NCBI RefSeq assembly: GCF_003992665.1
Contig: NZ_RZMX01000025.1
Span: 1-64,000, forward strand
Direction: 5' to 3'
Source: Pelagibacterium montanilacus
GTDB lineage: Bacteria; Pseudomonadota; Alphaproteobacteria; Rhizobiales; Devosiaceae
Length of the DNA: 64,000 nucleotides
Part shown: positions 58,469 through 64,000 of the stretch, piece after piece
Layout of the letters: each line of letters starts with the position of its first letter
Numbering within the stretch: the first letter of the stretch is position 1
Notes under the pieces: generated by a model
What the model saw: only the letters and a program-made list of their open reading frames with translations
Told to the model about the DNA's origin: nothing
Database searches by the model: none
Made by a program: the position numbers and the translations under genes

Positions 58469-59098
58469 CGGCACTGCGCTGCGGTCGGGGATCACCGCGC
58501 GCAGAATCTTGTAGGGTGCCAGCAGCGCGAGGGCGACCAGAAGCTTGACGAGGAAATCGCCCAGCGCCAGCGACACCCACAGCGGCACGTCAGGCCCCAC
58601 CGAGAGCAGCGGCACGGCAAAGCCGAGCGAGGAATCCTCATAGCCCAGCCCGGTGTCGAGAAAGGCAAAGGACGCCGCAAAGGCCAGCCCGAAGAACAAC
58701 ACCGTGTCGATCGCCGACCCCAGCGTCGAGGAGACGATCGGCGCCTTCCACCAGCGCGCGACGCGCAGCCGGTCAAAGATCGCGGTATCGAGGAGCTGGG
58801 CGAGAAGGAACGCGGCACCCGAGGCAATGGCGATGCGCGGGGAGGCGAGGACAATGCTCAGCGCCACGGCGATCGCGAACCCCACCAGCACCACCCTGCG
58901 GGCCGCGCGCGGCCCGAAATGGCGGTTGGTGAGGTCGTTGACGAGGAAGGCCAGCGGATAGGTAAACGCGCCCCAGGTCAGGATCTCGGCAAGATCGATA
59001 CCCGCGAGACGGACCTGGAGGGGATACTGGACGAGGATATTGGAGACGGTGACGACCACCGCCATTGCCAGGACGGCAAGAGCGAACCGCGCAGTCAT
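58460..59098 (-). CDS. Queuosine precursor transporter (YhhQ/QPTR family)
   Basis: 212-aa membrane protein with about six spans: ALAVLAMAVVVTVSNILVQY, WGAFTYPLAFLVNDLTNRHF (conserved VND-TNR-FG motif), AIASGAAFLLAQLLDTAIFD and STLGSAIDTVLFFGLAF. The family imports queuine-pathway precursors (preQ0/preQ1). ATG 59098 has AAGGA 9 nt upstream; ATG 59107 and 59116 are alternatives. No preQ1 riboswitch is evident in the leader. Confidence 0.9.
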   Translation of the reverse strand: MTARFALAVLAMAVVVTVSNILVQYPLQVRLAGIDLAEILTWGAFTYPLAFLVNDLTNRHFGPRAARRVVLVGFAIAVALSIVLASPRIAIASGAAFLLAQLLDTAIFDRLRVARWWKAPIVSSTLGSAIDTVLFFGLAFAASFAFLDTGLGYEDSSLGFAVPLLSVGPDVPLWVSLALGDFLVKLLVALALLAPYKILRAVIPDRSAVPSA

Positions 59099-59221
59099 GA
59101 TGCGCATTCCTTCCATGTTCCGAGGCGGCAAAGGACCGCTGGATTGATGTTAACGTGCGCGCTTCCGGCAAGGCGCCGGCGCTGCACAAACGCCCATTTT
59201 TATCGGATGGGACAAAACCGA

Positions 59222-59252
59222 ACGCCGCGTCCGGTATGGCCGGGCGCGGCGT
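59222..59252 (-). terminator. rpmB terminator
   Basis: Stem ACGCCGCG (59222-59229) / CGCGGCGT (59245-59252) with an inner CCGG/CCGG pairing, followed on the minus strand by TCGGTTTTG. It lies 32 nt past the rpmB stop. Confidence 0.75.
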
Positions 59253-59283
59253 CAAGGTAATCGGGGAACCCTGGAGGCAGGGG

Positions 59284-59580
59284 TCAGGCTGCAGCCTGAC
59301 CGGCCTGTGCCTTGCGGATTTCCTTCTTGATGCCGAGCGCCCGGGTCGAGAGCTCGTCGTCCTTGGCCTTCATCAGGAAGGCGTCAAGGCCGCCGCGGTG
59401 CTCGACCGTGCGCAGCGCCGAAGCCGAGATGCGCAGCTTGACCTGACGGTCGAGCACCTCGGAAATGAGCGTCACATCGCACAGATTGGGCAGAAAGCGG
59501 CGGCGGGTCCGGTTGAGCGCGTGGCTCACATTGTTGCCGGTCATAACGCCCTTGCCGGTGAGTTCACAGCGCCGTGCCAT
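59284..59580 (-). CDS. rpmB: 50S ribosomal protein L28
   Basis: 98 aa, slightly long, as in other alphaproteobacteria. Start [20 protein letters not shown], then the basic [18 protein letters not shown] and helical C-terminus. The ORF track upstream to 59685 is not needed, because [10 protein letters not shown] is the family start. A strong promoter precedes it. Confidence 0.97.
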   Translation of the reverse strand: MARRCELTGKGVMTGNNVSHALNRTRRRFLPNLCDVTLISEVLDRQVKLRISASALRTVEHRGGLDAFLMKAKDDELSTRALGIKKEIRKAQAGQAAA

Positions 59581-59663
59581 TGTCGTTGTCCTGTCAATCG
59601 ACGACCGGGACCGGGGTAGACCCCAATCGACCAGTCCGGGTTCCAAAGGAAAAGTTCCGCGCT

Positions 59664-59692
59664 TAGATAGAGAAACCGGGCGCACCCGTCAA
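59664..59692 (-). promoter_or_regulatory. Probable rpmB promoter
   Basis: On the minus strand TTGACG (59687-59692), a 17-nt spacer and TATCTA (59664-59669), about 84 nt before the start codon. Good -35 and spacing; moderate -10. Confidence 0.65.
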
Positions 59693-59808
59693 GCCGATAG
59701 CCTTGCTGTGAGACTCTGGACATGCGCAAATCCTGCGGGCACCCTCGATCTTGGCTGATTCGCGGCCGCAAAGGGCGCGAAAATCTGGTCCACCACCACC
59801 CCTGTTGA

Positions 59809-60612
59809 GTGAGTGTATTGCCCGTGCGCGTGTTCCGAACTGCCCTTGCCACCATGGTGCTGCTGGCCGGATCGGCCCTTGGCGGGGCCACGGCCCATGC
59901 CCAGGACCTGCGCCACGCATCTTACGTGGCCTCGATCGGCGGCATCAATGTCGCAAACGTCAATATAAGGCTCGCCATCGAGGGGGCGGGCTACCAGCTC
60001 GATCTTTCGGCCGACGTCGCCGGACTGGCCCAGATCGTTGCGCGCGGCTCGGGCGCGGTCAATTCGGGCGGACGCATCACCCAACGGGGCCTGGCTTCGG
60101 ACCGCTTCTTTCTCGAAACGCGCAGTCAGGGCGAGCGCTTTGCCGTCGAGGCCAGCTATTCGGGCGGCAACACCACCAACTACGCGGTCACCCCGGGTCT
60201 CACCGAGGATGCGGGGCGCGTGCCCGTCACCGCCGCGCACCGGCGCGGGGTCAACGACCCGCTCGCCGCCTTCATCCTGCGCGGCTCGGCGCTCGACGGA
60301 TCGCTGTGCGACCGGCAGATGAACATCTTCACCGGCATCGAGCGCTTCGACATCGACATGGCCTTCGCCGAAATGCAGCAGGCCACCTCGGCCCGCACCG
60401 GCTATCAGGGGCCCGTGGTCCTGTGCAACATGCGCTACCGCCCCGTCTCGGGCCATTTCACCCATTCCGAGATCACCCGGTACCTTGCCGAAAGCCAGAA
60501 AATGGCGATCTGGTATGCCCCCTTGGCGGGCACGGACTTTTTCATCCCCTATCGGGTCCTCATGGGCACCCGCTATGGCGACCTCTCGCTCGTCCTGACG
60601 TCTCTGGAGTGA
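59809..60612 (+). CDS. DUF3108 domain-containing secreted protein
   Basis: 267 aa. Signal peptide (about residues 9-32, ALATMVLLAGSALGGATAHA) and a DUF3108 domain through the rest: YVASIGGINVANVNIRLAIE, RFFLETRSQGERFAVEASYS and ASSTRTGYQG-like region near TSARTGYQGPVVLCNMRYRP. Two internal Cys (SLCDRQ and VLCNMR) could form a disulfide. The family is periplasmic and of unknown function. Start uncertain: GTG 59809, TTG 59818 or GTG 59824; no ATG is available and the SD is poor. Confidence 0.85.
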   Translation: MSVLPVRVFRTALATMVLLAGSALGGATAHAQDLRHASYVASIGGINVANVNIRLAIEGAGYQLDLSADVAGLAQIVARGSGAVNSGGRITQRGLASDRFFLETRSQGERFAVEASYSGGNTTNYAVTPGLTEDAGRVPVTAAHRRGVNDPLAAFILRGSALDGSLCDRQMNIFTGIERFDIDMAFAEMQQATSARTGYQGPVVLCNMRYRPVSGHFTHSEITRYLAESQKMAIWYAPLAGTDFFIPYRVLMGTRYGDLSLVLTSLE

Positions 60613-61309
60613 TCGCATCCGGGCGCCAGACGCCCGGTGATTTCCGATCGAACGATCCTGCCCTGCGCCCTGCCACACCCGTGACAGGGCCTTTTTCTGT
60701 GCAATCAATGGGTCCGCCACGGCATCGCCACGCCCGCTGTGCCCCGCTTCCCCGACCTCTGTGCCTGCACCCCGCCGCCCCTGCTCCCTCTGGAGGGCCG
60801 AAAGCCATGTGAGTGCCCCGGGCAGACAAAAGCGCGCGCAGGCCGGTCCCACCGGGTCCCCAGCCGCCGTCCCATTCCGGCACGGTCAAAAGCTTTTTCG
60901 TCAAAATGCGATTGCCCGGCGCCCGGAAACCGGGCCCAAAGGCGTTTACCCGACACACGCGCGTAAAAATATCGATTTAACATCTGCTTAGCTTCTGCGC
61001 CGAATCGAGCGCAGTTAACACAAATGCAACCAAGGTGAACACCTGCGGCCCGTTTTCGCCCCTCGAGGACGCCCTCGCTCGCCCGGGCGACCGCTCTTGT
61101 GGCAATGGCCTCGCGAGCCCTACCACATCATGGGGTGAACAAACCCGGATTTAAGGGGAAGTGCCGATTCGGACCGACTTTGTTCTCATTTGGTTCCGGA
61201 GCTTAACGCAGGGCGCAAAAACCTCCATTGCCTTTCCCGTTCTGATACACCACCTTGGGTCAAAGGCGGCCGCCCGGTCTCCGTTTTCCGTCCTCCGCCT
61301 CGACACGAT
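60613..61309. other. 697-nt intergenic region before the helicase gene
   Basis: The longest gene-free stretch. It holds the DUF3108 terminator, an AT-richer segment around 60961-61025 (GTAAAAATATCGATTTAACA) that could be a promoter, and a second moderately AT-rich part at about 61183-61205. The short frames on both strands have implausible composition. No ncRNA family recognised. Confidence 0.5.
60667..60696 (+). terminator. Terminator of the DUF3108 gene
   Basis: Stem GCCCTGCCAC (60667-60676) / GTGACAGGGC (60681-60690) with one internal mismatch and a 4-nt loop, followed by CTTTTTC. Confidence 0.82.
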
Positions 61310-64000
61310 ATGAATCAGCCCTTTTCGCCATCTCAGTCGGTCAAGGCCGTGCTCGGCCCCACCAACACCGGCAAGACCCATTATGCGATCGAGCGGATGC
61401 TGGCCCACCGGACCGGCATGATCGGGCTGCCGCTGCGGCTTCTGGCCCGGGAGGTCTATGGGCGGGTCGTCGAACGCGTCGGCGCCGCCGCCGTGGCGCT
61501 GGTCACGGGCGAAGAGCGGATCGTGCCCGCCTCGGCCCGCTATTGGGTAGCGACGGTCGAAGCCATGCCCTCGGACCTCGAAACCGATTTCGTGGCCGTC
61601 GACGAGATCCAGACCGCCACCGGGTTCGAGCGCGGGCACGTCTTCACCGACCGGATCCTTCACAGGCGCGGGCGGTCCGAAACCCTTCTTCTGGGCGCCC
61701 AGACCATGGAACCGGTGATCCGCCGGCTCCTGCCCCACGCCGACATCCAGTTCCGCCCGCGCTTTTCCCATCTGGCCTATGCGGGATCGAAAAAGATCTC
61801 CCGCCAGCCCCGCCGCTCGGCCATCGTCGCCTTCTCGGCCACCGACGTCTATGCCATTGCCGAATTGCTGCGCCGGGAGCGCGGGGGCGCTGCGGTGGTG
61901 ATGGGCGCGCTCTCCCCGCGCACCCGCAACGCCCAGGTGGACCTCTTCCAGAACGGGGACGTCGATTTCCTCGTGGCCACCGATGCCATAGGCATGGGGC
62001 TCAACCTCGACGTCAACCACGTGGCCTTCGCCGCGGACGCCAAATACGACGGGCATCAGTACCGCCCGCTGACCCCCGCCGAGATCGGCCAGATCGCCGG
62101 CCGGGCCGGCCGGCACATGCGGGACGGCACTTTCGGGGTCACCGGCGGGGTCGAGCCCTTCGACGAGGAGCTCGTCCAGCGCCTGGAAGGCCATGATTTC
62201 GAGCCGGTGCGCATGGTCCAGTGGCGCAATCCCCGTCTCGACTTTTCAACCCTTGAGCGTCTCCACGCCAGCCTCGAGGCCGTCCCCGACCACCCCAATC
62301 TCACCCGCGTGCCCGTGGCCACCGACCAGAAGGCGCTCGAATGGCTCATGCGGCGCGAGGCGGCCCATCTGGCGACCCGTCCCGAGCGGGTGGAACTGGC
62401 CTGGGAATGCTGCCAGATTCCCGATTACCGGGACATCTCCCCAGCCGCCCATGCCGAGATCATCTCGCGCATCTATTCCGATCTCGTGCTTTCGGGCCGG
62501 ATCGACACCGATTGGATTGCCGAGCAGGTCAGGTTCTGCGACAATACCGCCGGGGACATAGACACCCTGTCAAACAGGATCCGCCAGATTCGGACCTGGA
62601 CCTTCATTTCGAACCGCAAGAACTGGCTGGAAGACCCAAAGCACTGGCGCGAAACAACAAAGTCAATCGAGGACGCGCTCTCCGACGCCCTGCACCAAAG
62701 GCTGATCCAGCGCTTTGTCGACCGCAGGACAAGTGTGCTGATGCGTCACCTTAGAGACAAGCAGATGGTATCACCGCAAATCAACGAAAAAGGCGAGCTC
62801 ACGATCGAGGGCCATGTAATCGGCACGATGGAGGGGTTCAGGTTCACTCTGGCGAGAGGCGAGGGCGAAACCGACTCAAAGAACCTGCGCTCGGCTGCGG
62901 CCTCTGCCGTCGCCCCGGAAATCGCCCGGCGCGCAGACCGCCTGGCGGGCGCGCCCAATGAGGAGTTCGTGCTCACCACCGACGGCGTCATCCGCTGGCG
63001 CGGTGAGGTGGTCGCCGAGCTGGCCGAGGGTCAGACCCTTCTGGCTCCCCGCATAATCATCCTCGCCGATGAAAGCCTTTCGGGCGCCGAGCTCGAGCGG
63101 GTCGAGGAGCGACTGTCGCTCTGGCTCCGCCACGCCATCAACACCCAGCTCGAGCAGATCGTCGCGCTGGCCGAGCCCGCCGAACTCGAGGGCACGGCCC
63201 GCGGCATCGCCTTCCGGCTCGCGGAAAACCTCGGCATCATCGCCCGCGCTGAGATCGCCGACGAGGTCAAGGGCCTCGACCAGGACGTGCGCGGCAAGAT
63301 GCGCAAGATGGGCATCAAGTTCGGTGCCTACCACATCTATCTGCCCGCGACCCTCAAGCCCGCCCCGCGCGAGTTGGCCCTGATTCTCTGGGGGCTCAAG
63401 AATGGCGGCGTCCGCCAGCCGGGCGTCTCGGAATTGCCCCACGTCATCCTTTCGGGCCGCACCTCCTTCCCCATCGACCCCAATTTCGACCCCCGCGTCT
63501 ATGAGATCGGCGGCTTTAAGGTGGCCGGCGGGCGGATCGTGCGCGTCGATATTCTCGAGCGGCTGGCCGATATCATCCGCCCGCTCATCGCCCATGACGC
63601 GGCGCGCCCGACCGAGACCCCGGCGCCCGAAGGCGCAGCCGAAGCCAACGGCTTCCGCGTCACCGTCGAGATGACCTCGCTTCTGGGCTGCGCGGGGGAG
63701 GATTTCGCCTCCGTGCTGACCTCGTTGGGCTATCGCATGCGCCGCACGCCACTGCCCCCCGAGGCTCCGGCAGAACAGGCTCCGGACGCGGCGACCGCCA
63801 CCCCGGTCGAAAGCGCGCCAGAGATCACGGATCAGGCTGGCGAGCCGGCCGCTGCCGAGCCCGCCGAGCCTGAACCTGCTCCCGAGACCGCGTCCGAGAC
63901 CCCGGCAGCAGACGCTCCGGCACCGGTGCAACCCACCGAGGCCCCGGCCGCATCCGCAGAGGCGTCCGCCGAACCGCGGTTCGACGAAGTCTGGTTCCCC
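61310..64000 (+). CDS. SUV3-like RNA/DNA helicase, 3' end beyond the window
   Basis: At least 897 codons, open to the right edge, so partial. The N-terminal helicase core resembles mitochondrial SUV3: Walker A VLGPTNTGKTHYAIERML, DE-x-Q box VAVDEIQTATGFERGHVFTD, LLGAQTMEPVIRRLL, then the C-terminal helicase motifs VATDAIGMGLNLDVNHVAF and IGQIAGRAGRH. A long alphaproteobacterial extension follows, and after about residue 810 the sequence becomes low-complexity Ala/Pro/Glu. SUV3 acts in RNA turnover; the role of this bacterial family is not established. ATG 61310 lacks a strong SD. Residues about 415-525 use atypical codons. Confidence 0.9.
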   Translation, partial: MNQPFSPSQSVKAVLGPTNTGKTHYAIERMLAHRTGMIGLPLRLLAREVYGRVVERVGAAAVALVTGEERIVPASARYWVATVEAMPSDLETDFVAVDEIQTATGFERGHVFTDRILHRRGRSETLLLGAQTMEPVIRRLLPHADIQFRPRFSHLAYAGSKKISRQPRRSAIVAFSATDVYAIAELLRRERGGAAVVMGALSPRTRNAQVDLFQNGDVDFLVATDAIGMGLNLDVNHVAFAADAKYDGHQYRPLTPAEIGQIAGRAGRHMRDGTFGVTGGVEPFDEELVQRLEGHDFEPVRMVQWRNPRLDFSTLERLHASLEAVPDHPNLTRVPVATDQKALEWLMRREAAHLATRPERVELAWECCQIPDYRDISPAAHAEIISRIYSDLVLSGRIDTDWIAEQVRFCDNTAGDIDTLSNRIRQIRTWTFISNRKNWLEDPKHWRETTKSIEDALSDALHQRLIQRFVDRRTSVLMRHLRDKQMVSPQINEKGELTIEGHVIGTMEGFRFTLARGEGETDSKNLRSAAASAVAPEIARRADRLAGAPNEEFVLTTDGVIRWRGEVVAELAEGQTLLAPRIIILADESLSGAELERVEERLSLWLRHAINTQLEQIVALAEPAELEGTARGIAFRLAENLGIIARAEIADEVKGLDQDVRGKMRKMGIKFGAYHIYLPATLKPAPRELALILWGLKNGGVRQPGVSELPHVILSGRTSFPIDPNFDPRVYEIGGFKVAGGRIVRVDILERLADIIRPLIAHDAARPTETPAPEGAAEANGFRVTVEMTSLLGCAGEDFASVLTSLGYRMRRTPLPPEAPAEQAPDAATATPVESAPEITDQAGEPAAAEPAEPEPAPETASETPAADAPAPVQPTEAPAASAEASAEPRFDEVWFP

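Noticed and set aside
59099-59221. preQ1 riboswitch ahead of the queuosine-precursor transporter gene
   Set aside because: I looked for preQ1-I and preQ1-II patterns in the minus-strand leader and found none.

Overview
This window is a high-GC chromosomal segment of an alphaproteobacterium of the order Hyphomicrobiales. It most resembles the Devosia/Pelagibacterium group. That placement rests on gene neighbourhoods I recognise (lysC-ptsP-prfA-prmC-DUF4167-clpB; argJ-PpiC-secA; aroKB / xerD-accA; bolA / J-domain-cobS-cobT; rpmB / DUF3108 / SUV3-like helicase), not on a search. Coding density is very high, many genes overlap by 1-10 nt, and I found no tRNA, rRNA or CRISPR.

Layout. (1) 1-1349: an intact IS110-family, IS1111-subgroup insertion sequence with perfect 14-bp subterminal inverted repeats, next to palindromic repeat DNA. 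(2) 1.6-15 kb: an ectoine/hydroxyectoine scavenging island in two divergent arms. The leftward arm encodes a TeaABC/UehABC-type TRAP transporter, its UspA-type partner, an AsnC/Lrp regulator (DoeX), a semialdehyde dehydrogenase (DoeC) and a class III aminotransferase (DoeD). The rightward arm encodes EutA, EutB, EutC, the ectoine hydrolase EutD/DoeA and an ArgE-like M20 deacetylase where EutE/DoeB would be expected. Together they would import ectoines, open the ring, deacetylate to diaminobutyrate and feed aspartate metabolism. Neither the usual MocR-type regulator EnuR nor a recognisable EutE is present in the window. (3) 15-37 kb: housekeeping genes: a THUMP RNA methyltransferase, clpB, DUF4167, prmC, prfA, ptsP, lysC, ubiG, a grxC-amidohydrolase-DUF1178 operon, comF, a methyltransferase, mutT-argJ, a parvulin PPIase and secA. 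(4) 37-43 kb: an SLC13-type permease, a heme oxygenase-bacteriophytochrome pair (bphO-bphP) whose HWE kinase carries a fused receiver domain, and an L,D-transpeptidase lipoprotein. (5) 43-49 kb: accA, xerD, a 51-aa membrane protein, aroK-aroB, a CorC/HlyC-type CBS protein and bolA. (6) 49-54.7 kb: J-domain protein, cobS-cobT (aerobic cobalamin cobaltochelatase), a secreted phytase-like esterase and an M42 peptidase. (7) 55-58.5 kb: two PepSY-type periplasmic proteins divergently arranged around an OmpR-type two-component system. (8) 58.5-64 kb: YhhQ queuosine-precursor transporter, rpmB, DUF3108 protein and a SUV3-like helicase running off the right edge.

The most interesting points are the M20-for-EutE swap and two-arm design of the ectoine island, the intact IS1111-group element with its likely guide-RNA region beside palindromic target-like DNA, a family of CTAG-ended mosaic repeats that supply the TAG stop codon of three genes, the bphO-bphP light-sensing operon, a hairpin over the Shine-Dalgarno of the THUMP methyltransferase, and a patch of atypical codons inside the helicase gene. 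I did not find a clearly novel multi-gene system.
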